Assembly: GCF_004346095.1 (NCBI RefSeq)
Contig: NZ_SLZV01000024.1
Location: forward strand, 1 to 47,970
Origin: Faecalimonas umbilicata
GTDB lineage: Bacteria > Bacillota > Clostridia > Lachnospirales > Lachnospiraceae
Length of the DNA stretch: 47,970 nucleotides
Direction: 5' to 3'
Part shown: one piece after another, positions 35,424 through 44,559 of the stretch
How the letters are laid out: every line of letters starts with the position of its first letter
Numbering within the stretch: the first letter of the stretch is position 1
The notes under the pieces: generated by a model
Database searches by the model: none
What the model was told of the DNA's origin: nothing
Seen by the model: only the letters and a program-made list of their open reading frames with translations
Made by a program: the position numbers and the translations under genes

Positions 35424-36959
35424 ATGACGTTTAGTAAACATAAATTGAATTTCAAGAAAATAATTACCGTTTTTGGTGCGTACATGATTGCTTTTTTTCT
35501 GTTTGTAAGTACTGGAGGGGCATGGGCATGTGATGTTTCATTATCATTAGAACAAGAACAACTTTATTGGTGGCTGTTAGCTGCTACGATTATTGTAAGT
35601 TTAGGATTGTTTTTGCTAAATACAAATAAAGTAAATCATTTGTCAATTAATAATAAGAAAAAGATTTTTTTATTTTTTATATGTTGTATTACATATATAT
35701 ATCAGTTTCAAGGAAACTTTAATTGGTATTTTTCTTTTTTCTTTTTATTAATTGTTTGGTTTATGTTTTTTTTATATCAAGCAGAGGATTCCAATATTGT
35801 TTGGAAAGCGTTCATAAATATTGCTGTGATATATGCTATAATTTCATTGATTTTTTATTTAGGAGGGACATGTCTAACACTTATTCCGGAAAGTGGAAGA
35901 ACTTCTTTGATATGGGGAACTTGGACTGAGGATATACGCACGTTTCACAATATATATTATGAGTCTCAAAAGCTTTATCTAAATGAAACACTTTATATAC
36001 CAAGAAACTGCGGTATTTTTCCGGAAGGACCAATGTATAATTTTGTTTTATGTGTTGCTTTGGCAGCTGAGATGTTTCTTTCACAAAAAACGCACTGGTG
36101 GAAAGTGATTTTACTGGGAATTACAGCATTAACTACTTTTTCAACTACAACTTATGTATTTCTCATCGCGGTATTTGTTTTATATTTAGCAAAAATAGTT
36201 TTTTCTCAAAAGGAAAAATCTATTCATAAAGCGGCATTTTTGTTATTGGTATTGTTGGGAAGCATTTTAGTAGTGGGTATCTTATTAAACAAACTGACTA
36301 CACCATCTGGGGCAGGATCAATGAATGTTCGAACAGATCATCTTATGGCATGTTTCAAAGCATGGTTGGATTCCCCAATTATTGGTGTGGGGTTTCAAAA
36401 CCAGGAGGCAGTGTTAGCATTTGCTGAATATAAACAAGGCATAAGTATGGGATTGGTATATTTTATTGCCTGTGGTGGTCTTTTGATGACAAGTTTGCTA
36501 GCAATTCCATATATTATGAGCGGAATCCATGCATTTAAAACAAGAGAATATAACGAATTTATTTTTGAAACATTGTATTTATTGTTATATTTTATTACTG
36601 CTGTTACGACGTATCCAATTCTTAGATTTTTTATAGCATATATTTTACTTTATGATTATGAAAAAAATTTTTGCATAAAAAGAGATGATTGGGTAGAAAA
36701 AAAGTTAAATATATTTTTAAGTTCAAGAAATTACAGTATACAAACATATGTGCAAATAATTAAAAGGAATAAAAGTAAGATTTGGGTGACATCTACTGGA
36801 GTTTGCATAGCAACATGTACTTTTCTAGTGCTTAAAGAAAAGGCTTTTTCTTTGATGTTTATAGTTTATAGTTTACTTGGCTTTTCGACCAGCGTTCTAC
36901 TTATCTTATTATTTTTGTATATCACACTAATTATAAAAAAAAATAAAAAAATGAAATAA
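35424..36959 (+). CDS. O-antigen polymerase/ligase-like membrane protein with C-terminal extension
   Basis: A 511-residue protein with about 12 predicted spans. The middle contains R-N-C-G-I-F-P-E-G-P-M near residue 195 and later the stretch D-S-P-I-I-G-V-G-F, both seen in the Wzy_C (O-antigen ligase/polymerase) superfamily. After about residue 425 a soluble segment and two further spans follow, ending in a lysine-rich tail; this extension is not usual. It could polymerise a second repeat unit or attach a side group. It is very AT-rich and lies 29 bases after the aminotransferase gene. Confidence 0.7.
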   Translation: MTFSKHKLNFKKIITVFGAYMIAFFLFVSTGGAWACDVSLSLEQEQLYWWLLAATIIVSLGLFLLNTNKVNHLSINNKKKIFLFFICCITYIYQFQGNFNWYFSFFFLLIVWFMFFLYQAEDSNIVWKAFINIAVIYAIISLIFYLGGTCLTLIPESGRTSLIWGTWTEDIRTFHNIYYESQKLYLNETLYIPRNCGIFPEGPMYNFVLCVALAAEMFLSQKTHWWKVILLGITALTTFSTTTYVFLIAVFVLYLAKIVFSQKEKSIHKAAFLLLVLLGSILVVGILLNKLTTPSGAGSMNVRTDHLMACFKAWLDSPIIGVGFQNQEAVLAFAEYKQGISMGLVYFIACGGLLMTSLLAIPYIMSGIHAFKTREYNEFIFETLYLLLYFITAVTTYPILRFFIAYILLYDYEKNFCIKRDDWVEKKLNIFLSSRNYSIQTYVQIIKRNKSKIWVTSTGVCIATCTFLVLKEKAFSLMFIVYSLLGFSTSVLLILLFLYITLIIKKNKKMK

Positions 36960-37187
36960 GATAGAAGTAGTCACAATCGATTTTAACATAAGATATGGTC
37001 TGATAATTTAGATGGATAAAATGTTAAAAAATAATAGTAATCAAATAATTTAGATATTTTCAGGATTTTGATAGTACATCATCCATCGATGTATATTCAT
37101 TTTTATGATAATTAGGGATTTGCTCATTGGTAATTTTATTGTTAAAGATAACGAAAGAGTATAATTATAGGAAAGGGCTATATTATA
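36960..37187 (+). promoter_or_regulatory. AT-rich spacer with a possible promoter before the second phosphoglycosyltransferase
   Basis: No gene seen. A perfect TATAAT lies at 37160-37165; a possible -35, TTGTTA at 37139-37144, is only 15 bases away, so the call is weak. GGAAAGGG precedes the next ATG. Confidence 0.3.
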
Positions 37188-38024
37188 ATGAAAGAGATGA
37201 TAGTAAAGGATAATTTTATTAATCTTAGCGATGTAAAAGAAATACCACATCCCGAGTTGTTTCGGGAAGTTGCTAAAGTAATCGCAGAAGATACATTGCA
37301 ATATATCAACGAACATGATACAAAAGTTGAACCGAAGAAGTCGTTTTATACAAAATATGGGAAGCGGTTTATTGATATCGTAATATCATTTTGTGCATTG
37401 GTTCTTACTTTGCCGATAAACTTAATTATTGCGATATGCACTTTAATAGATGTGGGATTTCCGATTTTTTTTAAGCAGAAGCGCGTGGGTAAAGATGGAA
37501 AAATATTTACATTAGTCAAATTTCGCAATATGACAAATAAAAAGGATAAGAATGGTGATTTGCTTCCTCCAAGTCAAAGAGTAACTCGATTTGGGAAATT
37601 TGTGAGAAAGACATCGCTTGATGAGTTGCTTAATTTCTGGAGTATTTTTAAAGGTGATATGAGTCTTATTGGTCCAAGACCACTCTTGGTTGATTATTTG
37701 GATTCATATAGTGAGCGTCATATGATGAGACATGCTGTCAGACCTGGACTGGAATGTCCTATATTGCAAATTAAAAAAAAGGAACTTACTTGGGCAGATC
37801 AATTTGAAAATGAAGTGTATTATGTTGAAAATGTGAGCTTCTTGCTGGACATAAAAATGGTTTATGGTCTTGTTAAGATGGTGTTTGATAAAAAAACAAC
37901 AGCAATACGAGGAGGTGCATTTCGTGGGAGTTTCATGGGATATAATCGAGATGGAAGTAGTATTAGTTCTTTAAAAGTACCTATGAAATATTATGAAAAA
38001 GCTGTCGAGAGATTAGGTTATTAA
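37188..38024 (+). CDS. Second phosphoglycosyltransferase (sugar transferase)
   Basis: A 278-residue monotopic phosphoglycosyltransferase with a 55-residue soluble N-terminal extension. The hydrophobic helix lies at about 62-88, K-F-R-N-M at 111-115, the catalytic Asp145-Glu146 in S-L-D-E-L and G-P-R-P at 162-165. The C-terminal 70 residues are longer than in PglC. The next gene encodes an ATPgrasp_ST protein, a family named for association with such transferases. A second initiating enzyme implies a second lipid-linked glycan or a remnant of an older locus. Confidence 0.9.
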   Translation: MKEMIVKDNFINLSDVKEIPHPELFREVAKVIAEDTLQYINEHDTKVEPKKSFYTKYGKRFIDIVISFCALVLTLPINLIIAICTLIDVGFPIFFKQKRVGKDGKIFTLVKFRNMTNKKDKNGDLLPPSQRVTRFGKFVRKTSLDELLNFWSIFKGDMSLIGPRPLLVDYLDSYSERHMMRHAVRPGLECPILQIKKKELTWADQFENEVYYVENVSFLLDIKMVYGLVKMVFDKKTTAIRGGAFRGSFMGYNRDGSSISSLKVPMKYYEKAVERLGY

Positions 38025-38049
38025 AAATAATAGTATAAGGAGAAAACGC

Positions 38050-39240
38050 ATGAAATTGGATAAAAAGAGAATTTGTTACATACTACGCAGTAGATATCCT
38101 AAGATATTTGGAATTCGAAAAGGATTGCAGAGATTAAAAATTAAAAGACTTTACAGATGTTGCTTATCCGCAAAAGAAGTAGAAGAATGTGAAAAAAATC
38201 CATCAAAAAAAGCAGAAATCATTACGCCATATTTATCAAAATGGAAACGGTATTTAAAACCATCGATAGAAGAGATGGAAGACATATTAGAGAACTCACC
38301 TATATATAAAGATAGGGAAGATAAGGATTATCTTCGAACAGACATGTTATTCTGTAGATTAGCTTATGGATTTATACCATCCGAATATGCAGGATTCGAA
38401 CTGGAAAATAAAACACCAGAGCAACGAAGAGAATTTGCGTCAGATATTGATATGAACGTATTTGGATATTCTGTGAATGATATAAAAGAATTGCAGAGTA
38501 TTTTAGATAAGGGAGATGGCTATCTTCGATTTTCCAATTATTTCAAAAGAGATGCAATTGTAATTAAAAATAAGGGTGACTATGCGCAGTTTCATGAGTT
38601 TGTTAAAAAACATCCTATCTTTGTAAAAAAAGTGGTTTTTTCCAGTATGGGAAAAGGTGTTGAATTAGTTAATATTAATGAGATCAGTGAAAACGAAAAG
38701 GATTATTTTGAAAAATTGGTATCTACAGGTAAATATTTGCTTGAAGAAAAAGTCTGTCAGCATGAAGAGATGGCAAAATTTAATAAATCTAGTGTGAATA
38801 CCATTCGTTGTATTACATTTAAAACTGATAAAGGAGTTGAAACCCCATATGCTTTTATGCGCGCAGGGCGGAATGGATCATTTGTTGATAACGCAGGTGC
38901 AGGGGGGATTGTAGTAGGAGTTGATACAAAAACAGGAATTTTGAATACAGATGGTTATGATGAATATGGGAGTCACTACTTCTGTCATCCAGAGACAAAA
39001 GTGGTTTTTAAAGGGAGTCAAATTCCCAAGTGGGAAGAACTAACGAGTTTATGTAAAGAAGCAGCTGTAACAGTAAAAGATATAAGCTATCTTTCGTGGG
39101 ATTTAGCTTATACAGAAAAAGGTTGGGTGGTTATTGAAGTAAATGAGGTAGGACAATTTATCATACCCCAAATTGTAATGAAACGGGGAATCAAGAGAGA
39201 ATTAGAAAAGAGTTTAAACAGAATGAAAAAAGTTATATAA
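38050..39240 (+). CDS. Sugar-transfer-associated ATP-grasp protein (ATPgrasp_ST)
   Basis: A 396-residue protein of the ATPgrasp_ST family. After a basic N-terminus of about 120 residues the ATP-grasp core shows I-F-V-K-K, then L-L-E-E-K-V near 235, S-V-N-T-I-R near 253, a glycine-rich A-G-A-G-G-I-V-V-G near 283 and the metal-binding V-I-E-V-N-E near 375. ATP-grasp enzymes join a carboxylate to an amine or thiol through an acyl phosphate. The family is found in capsule loci beside sugar transferases, probably adding an amino acid or similar group; no substrate is known. It lies 25 bases after the transferase gene. Confidence 0.85.
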   Translation: MKLDKKRICYILRSRYPKIFGIRKGLQRLKIKRLYRCCLSAKEVEECEKNPSKKAEIITPYLSKWKRYLKPSIEEMEDILENSPIYKDREDKDYLRTDMLFCRLAYGFIPSEYAGFELENKTPEQRREFASDIDMNVFGYSVNDIKELQSILDKGDGYLRFSNYFKRDAIVIKNKGDYAQFHEFVKKHPIFVKKVVFSSMGKGVELVNINEISENEKDYFEKLVSTGKYLLEEKVCQHEEMAKFNKSSVNTIRCITFKTDKGVETPYAFMRAGRNGSFVDNAGAGGIVVGVDTKTGILNTDGYDEYGSHYFCHPETKVVFKGSQIPKWEELTSLCKEAAVTVKDISYLSWDLAYTEKGWVVIEVNEVGQFIIPQIVMKRGIKRELEKSLNRMKKVI

Positions 39241-39269
39241 AAAATTGTATCTTAGAGGAGCGTATGGTT

Positions 39270-40313
39270 ATGATAAAAATCAGTGTAATAGCACCTGTAT
39301 ATGGGGTAGAAAAATACATACATCAATTTTTAGACAGTATAGAAAAGCAAACATTACAAGATATTGAAGTTATTCTTGTAGATGATGGAAGTCCCGACAA
39401 TTGTCCTCAAATATTAGATGAATTTGTTCAAAAGGATAGTCGATATAAGGTCATACATCAGAAAAATGCAGGTGTTTCTATGGCAAGAAATGCTGGGCTA
39501 GTCCAGGCTACAGGAAAGTATGTTTATATTGTAGATTCTGATGACTGGCTAGTAGAAAATGCATTGGAAGAACTTTGGAATGTAGCTGAAAAAACAAATG
39601 CGGATTTAATATATGGTGATTATTATTTAGAGAAAGAAGGAAAAACAGAACTTATACATATTTTTGACAAAAATTTCCAATCAGAAAATGTAAAAACAAT
39701 AAAAACAATGCATTGTGCTGTAAATAATAATGATTTGAGCTCTCCGGTAAAATGTCAGGAATTTGATAGGATTAATCATTTTGGTGGTGCCCCATGGAGA
39801 GCATTGATTCGTAAAGCAGTAATAGATAAAAATCAATTGAAGTATGATCCATATGTGAAAGGATTAGGAGACGATATTTTATTTATGCTTCATGTGTACG
39901 AGTACGTAAAAAGTGTAGCATACGTACAAAAGCCGATTTATCATTATCGGATTATGGAATTGTCCTATTCTCAGGGGTATAAGAAGAATATATTGGAATC
40001 GTATGAGTTGATTTTTGACAGAATGGAAAAATATCTAAATGATTACAATAAGGACAAAGACTATTGGAATGGATACTATTTTAGAGTACTTATATACTTT
40101 CAGCATGCAATGGATCGTTACTTCAAAAATGAAAACAATCCAAAAACAAAACAAGAACGTATGAATGAGATGAAAAATGTTCTATCCACATCTCCATACA
40201 AAGAGGCGATTCGGAATCTGCCCCTTAGTATGGTGGCTAACTTCAAACAGAAAGTTACAGTTATTTTATTGCGTTTTAAATGTTACAGATTGTATTGGAT
40301 GTTAAAAAAATAA
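39270..40313 (+). CDS. Glycosyltransferase family 2
   Basis: A 347-residue GT-A enzyme. It starts I-K-I-S-V-I-A-P-V-Y-G, has V-D-D-G-S-P-D and I-V-D-S-D-D-W for nucleotide and metal binding, and a variable C-terminal half with D-D-I-L-F near residue 205. ATG 39270 is 9 bases from GAGGAG, a better distance than ATG 39264. It probably adds one sugar to the repeat unit. The 487-base gap after it carries a broken gene. Confidence 0.92.
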   Translation: MIKISVIAPVYGVEKYIHQFLDSIEKQTLQDIEVILVDDGSPDNCPQILDEFVQKDSRYKVIHQKNAGVSMARNAGLVQATGKYVYIVDSDDWLVENALEELWNVAEKTNADLIYGDYYLEKEGKTELIHIFDKNFQSENVKTIKTMHCAVNNNDLSSPVKCQEFDRINHFGGAPWRALIRKAVIDKNQLKYDPYVKGLGDDILFMLHVYEYVKSVAYVQKPIYHYRIMELSYSQGYKKNILESYELIFDRMEKYLNDYNKDKDYWNGYYFRVLIYFQHAMDRYFKNENNPKTKQERMNEMKNVLSTSPYKEAIRNLPLSMVANFKQKVTVILLRFKCYRLYWMLKK

Positions 40314-40800
40314 GATTTGTAAAACAGGTAGAAAATGTTAAGGCAAGAGAAAAAAATAGTTTTCGTATGTTTAATTTTGTAAGGAATGCTTTTTAACAAT
40401 GGCTTTATTTATTTTTCCACAGATAGTTTTTCTTTAGGTATCATGGATTTTGTTACTGACAAGAATAATCTAAGTGTCTTTTACAATTTCAGAGGTTTCA
40501 TATTTTGTTCTTTTTGTATAGATAGGTATAGAAATATTTAGTAACATTTTAAACTTTGGAATTATATAAATACATATATTTCATTTTGATTCCTCATATG
40601 CTATTGGTTAGTGTAGTAATTAGAGTAATGGAAGAAGATTTTGTAGTGTGTAGTGTGGAGTCTGCGGTTTTAAAAGACAGATTTTTAGAAGTATGTAAAA
40701 AGGCAGTTTTTAGTTGCTAATAGGAATAAGCGCAAATAAAGTATAAAACATAAATATTTATCATTTAGTCGTATGAAAATATAATGAAAGGAAAGAGACG
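40314..40800. other. Degenerate AT-rich interval
   Basis: 487 bases without an intact gene. Positions 40335-40541 read as a broken membrane-protein start (separate entry). The rest, to 40800, has many stops in all frames and no clear repeat; AGGAAAG just before 40801 serves the next gene. Confidence 0.6.
40335..40541 (+). pseudogene. Remnant of a membrane protein gene, possibly GtrII-like
   Basis: From ATG 40335 the frame reads a basic start and a hydrophobic run (I-V-F-V-C-L-I-L), is broken by TAA at 40380-40382, and continues in the same frame through N-N-G-F-I-Y-F-S-T-D-S-F-S to a second stop at 40539. A first span followed by a F-S-T-D-S pattern and an R-G-x-I-F element recalls GtrII-type membrane glycosyltransferases. 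The match is a judgement by eye. Confidence 0.35.
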
Positions 40801-42066
40801 ATGAATTATAAACACAAAAAATTATTAGTTCTTGGAGGGGCATCTGTTCATGTTAAATTAATAAGAGCGGCACAAGAATTGGGAGTTTATACTATTGTAA
40901 CTGATAATGTGAAATATGATGACTCACCAGGGAAAAAAATAGCAGATGAATATTGGGATTTAAATATTTACGATGTGCATGGAATAGTTAAAAAAGCACG
41001 AGAGCAAAAAGTAGATGGGGTAATTTCTGGCTGGTTAGATCCTTGCCAGAGACCTTATCAAGAAATATGTGAACAGTTAGGCGTGTCATGCTATGGAACA
41101 CAAGAACAATTTTTATTGATGACAGATAAGCATGCATTTAAAAAAATGTGTGCAGAACATGGAGTAGATACAATTCCAGAATATAGTCTCGAAGATGCAG
41201 AAAAAGGTATAATAGAATTCCCAGTATTTGTAAAGCCAGTGGATAGTAGGGGGTCAAGAGGACAAGCAGTTTGTTACAATATGCAAGACTTAACAATTGC
41301 TATAGAAAATGCAAAAGCTGAATCTTCAAATGGGGATATTTTAATTGAAAAGTATATAACTGGAGGACAGGAATTTCACGTAACATATTTTTTTGTGAAC
41401 GGAAAGCCACATTTGATCCGTACTAGCGACAATTATTGCGGAGCAGAAAAAATGCATATGGAAAAAGTGGTCTCATGTGCAGTGATGCCTTCAAGCTATA
41501 CGGATAAGTATATCAATACAGCTCATAAGAATGTTGTTAGGATGTTTGAAAAAATGGGAATAAAAAATGGTCCAATTTTTATGCAGGGATTTGAGGACCA
41601 AGGTGTATTCCGATTTTTTGATCCGGGTCTTCGTTTCCCTGGAGTTGATTTTGAATTGGTGTTCAAAGAGGCAGTAGGTGTGGATTTGATGAAAGCAATG
41701 GTACAAATTGCCTTAACTGGTAATTGCAATATTGAAATACCAGATGGTGCTGTATATTTAAATGGGTCTAGAGGAGCAGTTTTATATTTAACTATAAAAC
41801 AATGTTATTTAGCAAGATTTACAGGGGAAGATAAAATGAAAAAAAGAAAGGGTATCGTGTCTTACTTGCCAAGATGTAAGGAAGGAGATACGATATCTTG
41901 GAGCTATAACGTGAATCAGAGATTGGCTGAGATTGATTTATTAGCACGGGATTTGGATGAATTGAAAGAGTTGATTGACTATACGCATAGTTCGATTGTA
42001 GCAACTGATAATAAAGGCGAAGATGTTATTTTTGCAAGATTTAACACAAGTAGAATAAGAGGATAA
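40801..42066 (+). CDS. ATP-grasp ligase (carbamoyl-phosphate-synthase-like fold)
   Basis: A 421-residue ATP-grasp enzyme. A pre-ATP domain starts K-K-L-L-V-L-G-G-A, then F-P-V-F-V-K-P-V-D-S-R-G-S-R-G (about 140-154) is the flexible loop over ATP, I-L-I-E-K-Y-I-T-G-G-Q-E (about 180-191) holds ATP, and F-R-F-F-D-P-G-L-R-F-P-G (about 270-281) is in place of the usual E-x-N metal site. Such enzymes make amide or peptide bonds. The next gene begins four bases later and encodes an ornithine-cyclodeaminase-family enzyme, so the two likely act in one step pair, perhaps making and attaching an amino-acid-like group. Confidence 0.85.
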   Translation: MNYKHKKLLVLGGASVHVKLIRAAQELGVYTIVTDNVKYDDSPGKKIADEYWDLNIYDVHGIVKKAREQKVDGVISGWLDPCQRPYQEICEQLGVSCYGTQEQFLLMTDKHAFKKMCAEHGVDTIPEYSLEDAEKGIIEFPVFVKPVDSRGSRGQAVCYNMQDLTIAIENAKAESSNGDILIEKYITGGQEFHVTYFFVNGKPHLIRTSDNYCGAEKMHMEKVVSCAVMPSSYTDKYINTAHKNVVRMFEKMGIKNGPIFMQGFEDQGVFRFFDPGLRFPGVDFELVFKEAVGVDLMKAMVQIALTGNCNIEIPDGAVYLNGSRGAVLYLTIKQCYLARFTGEDKMKKRKGIVSYLPRCKEGDTISWSYNVNQRLAEIDLLARDLDELKELIDYTHSSIVATDNKGEDVIFARFNTSRIRG

Positions 42067-42070
42067 TAAT

Positions 42071-43207
42071 ATGAGTGGGCAGAAATTAGATTTTAGATAT
42101 TTGAATGAACAGGATATGATTAAGGCAGGAGTGAGTGATATGTCGGGTTGCATTAAAGCAATGGAAGATATGTTTGTATTATTGCATAAGGGAGACTATC
42201 GAATGGGTGGAGAAGATGCCAATGAACATGGTATTCGTGTATCTTTTCCGAAAACAAGTTCTGTTGAAGGAATGCCATTGCATAAACCAGATTATAGATT
42301 TATGGCAATGCCAGCATATTTAGGGGGACGTTTTCACTCATTTGGAATAAAGAGTTATGGGTCTAATCCAGATAATCCTCAAAAAGGTCTTCCGCGTTCT
42401 ATTCTTATGATGTCTTTAATGGATGCCGAGACAGGCGCTCCATTGGCATATATGTCAGCAAATATTCTTAGTGCTATGAGAACAGGAGCAACAGCAGGTG
42501 TTGGCGCAAGACATTTGTGTGTGCAAAATCCAAAAACAGTGGCTATTATTGGACCTGGTACGATGAGCAGATATTCATTGAATGCTTTTGTAGAAGCACA
42601 GCCTACAATTGATATTGTGAAAATCAAAGGACGTGGAAAAAATAGTTTGAAAAATTTTATCGAATATTGTAAAACAGAATTCCCGAATATAAAAGAGTAT
42701 GTTATATGCGATAGTTTCGAGGAAGCGTGTGAAGGGGCTGACATTGTATTCTATGGAACTACAAATGCTTCTAAATATGAAGATAATCCGACAGTGAAAA
42801 AAGAATGGTTAAAACCGGGTGCATTGGTAATTGCGGCTTCTGCTTTATTAGTTGATACAGAATTTTTATCAGATAAAAAGGTGAAACTTATTTCGGATAA
42901 TTATAAAATGTATGACGGATGGGGAAGCGGTCAGCCGTTGCCTACACAGAAAAATGTTTCTACGTTATTAGGTATGGGATTTTATGATGCTGTAACGGAA
43001 GGACGCATTATGCGTGAATCAATTACTGAGATGGGAGAAATTTTGGCAGGTAAAAAGACGGGAAGAGACAGCGATGATCAAATTCTTCTTTATGCTGTTG
43101 GTGGTATGCCGATTGAAGATGTTGCATGGGGATATGATGTATATATGAATGCAATAGAGAAAGGGATTGGAACAAAATTGAATCTTTGGGAAAAACCGGC
43201 TTTGTAA
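42071..43207 (+). CDS. Ornithine cyclodeaminase/mu-crystallin family NAD(P)-dependent enzyme
   Basis: A 378-residue protein. The family segment L-S-A-M-R-T-G-A-T-A-G-V-G-A-R-H-L lies at 133-149, followed by the dinucleotide loop I-I-G-P-G-T-M-S (159-166) and, later, A-D-I-V-F-Y-G-T-T-N. Relatives include ornithine cyclodeaminase, ketimine reductases and opine-forming enzymes such as SbnB. Inside a polysaccharide locus, four bases after an ATP-grasp ligase gene, a role in forming a proline-like or opine-like substituent is attractive. The true reaction cannot be decided from sequence. Confidence 0.85.
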   Translation: MSGQKLDFRYLNEQDMIKAGVSDMSGCIKAMEDMFVLLHKGDYRMGGEDANEHGIRVSFPKTSSVEGMPLHKPDYRFMAMPAYLGGRFHSFGIKSYGSNPDNPQKGLPRSILMMSLMDAETGAPLAYMSANILSAMRTGATAGVGARHLCVQNPKTVAIIGPGTMSRYSLNAFVEAQPTIDIVKIKGRGKNSLKNFIEYCKTEFPNIKEYVICDSFEEACEGADIVFYGTTNASKYEDNPTVKKEWLKPGALVIAASALLVDTEFLSDKKVKLISDNYKMYDGWGSGQPLPTQKNVSTLLGMGFYDAVTEGRIMRESITEMGEILAGKKTGRDSDDQILLYAVGGMPIEDVAWGYDVYMNAIEKGIGTKLNLWEKPAL

Positions 43208-43297
43208 GAAAGAAATATTGTGGTGGTTCAAGGACAGTGCCATAGAGACGACGAATGGTAATTTTTATATCACCAAATATCAAGAAGGAGAACGAAT

Positions 43298-44398
43298 ATG
43301 AAATACGATTATCTTGTAGTAGGAGCGGGATTATATGGAGCAGTGTTCGCTCATGAGGCAAAGAAAAAGGGTAAAAATTGTCTTGTAATTGACAAGCGTG
43401 ATCACATTGCGGGAAATATTTATTGTGAGGAAATCGAAGGAATCAATGTGCACAAGTATGGTGCACATATTTTCCACACATCCAATAAGAAAATATGGGA
43501 ATACATCAATCAGTTTGCAGAGTTCAATAATTACATTAACTCTCCGATTGCTGTATATAAGGATGAACTTTATAACTTGCCGTTCAATATGAATACTTTC
43601 AGTAAGATGTGGAATATCCGCACGCCACAGGAAGCGAAGGAAAAGATTGCTGAGCAGGTGGCAGAGACAGGTATTACTGAGCCAAAGAATCTGGAAGAGC
43701 AAGGATTATCTTTGGTCGGTAAGGATGTATTTGAGAAGTTAGTAAAGGGCTACACTGAGAAACAGTGGGGAAGAGACTGTAAGGATCTTCCGGCATTTAT
43801 CATCAAGCGTCTTCCAGTTCGATTTACTTACGACAATAATTACTTCAATGATCGCTTTCAGGGAATCCCTATGGGTGGTTATACGAAGATTGTAGAAAAG
43901 ATGCTGGATGGCATTGACGTAAAGACAAATACAGATTATTTTGCGTTTATCAAAGAAAATCCGGAGATTGCAGAGAAGACAGTATTTACGGGAATGATTG
44001 ACGAGTATTATGATTATAAATTAGGAGCGCTGGAATATCGTTCTGTACGTTTTGAGACAGAAGTCCTGGATACAGATAACTATCAAGGAAATGCAGTTGT
44101 GAATTATACAGAGAGAGAAGTGCCATATACACGTATCATCGAGCACAAACATTTTGAGTTCGGTACACAGGAGAAGACAGTCATTTCCAGAGAGTATTCT
44201 TCTGAGTGGAGCGTAGGAATGGAGCCATATTATCCAGTCAACAACGAGCAGAACAATACATTGTTTGAGAAATACCGCGAGTTGGCAGAGAAAGAGTCAA
44301 CGGTGATCTTTGGCGGACGTCTTGGAAACTATAAGTATTACGATATGGATAAGGTTATTGAGGCGGCGCTTGAAATGTGCGAAAAGGAATTGGGATAA
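43298..44398 (+). CDS. glf: UDP-galactopyranose mutase
   Basis: A 366-residue flavoenzyme turning UDP-galactopyranose into UDP-galactofuranose. The FAD loop V-G-A-G-L-Y-G lies at residues 8-14, followed by I-A-G-N-I-Y and H-K-Y-G-A-H-I-F-H-T near 50-58; W-G-R-D and G-G-R-L-G-N-Y-K-Y-Y-D close to the C-terminus are typical. AAGGAG precedes the ATG. The base composition is less AT-rich than the genes before it. It supplies the donor for the Galf-transferase-like gene 12 kb upstream, tying both ends of the locus together. Confidence 0.96.
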   Translation: MKYDYLVVGAGLYGAVFAHEAKKKGKNCLVIDKRDHIAGNIYCEEIEGINVHKYGAHIFHTSNKKIWEYINQFAEFNNYINSPIAVYKDELYNLPFNMNTFSKMWNIRTPQEAKEKIAEQVAETGITEPKNLEEQGLSLVGKDVFEKLVKGYTEKQWGRDCKDLPAFIIKRLPVRFTYDNNYFNDRFQGIPMGGYTKIVEKMLDGIDVKTNTDYFAFIKENPEIAEKTVFTGMIDEYYDYKLGALEYRSVRFETEVLDTDNYQGNAVVNYTEREVPYTRIIEHKHFEFGTQEKTVISREYSSEWSVGMEPYYPVNNEQNNTLFEKYRELAEKESTVIFGGRLGNYKYYDMDKVIEAALEMCEKELG

Positions 44399-44559
44399 TT
44401 TTATCTAATGTGTTGTAACCCCCACTGCTTTAGATATGGAAAAGCAGCAGGACATAGCAGTGCTAAAGCCTGGATGCAGGTTGCCTTTTAGTCAAAAACA
44501 ATGGAAGAATTTATACAGAAGATATAATAAAAATCTATTTCAGATCAATGATCAGATCA

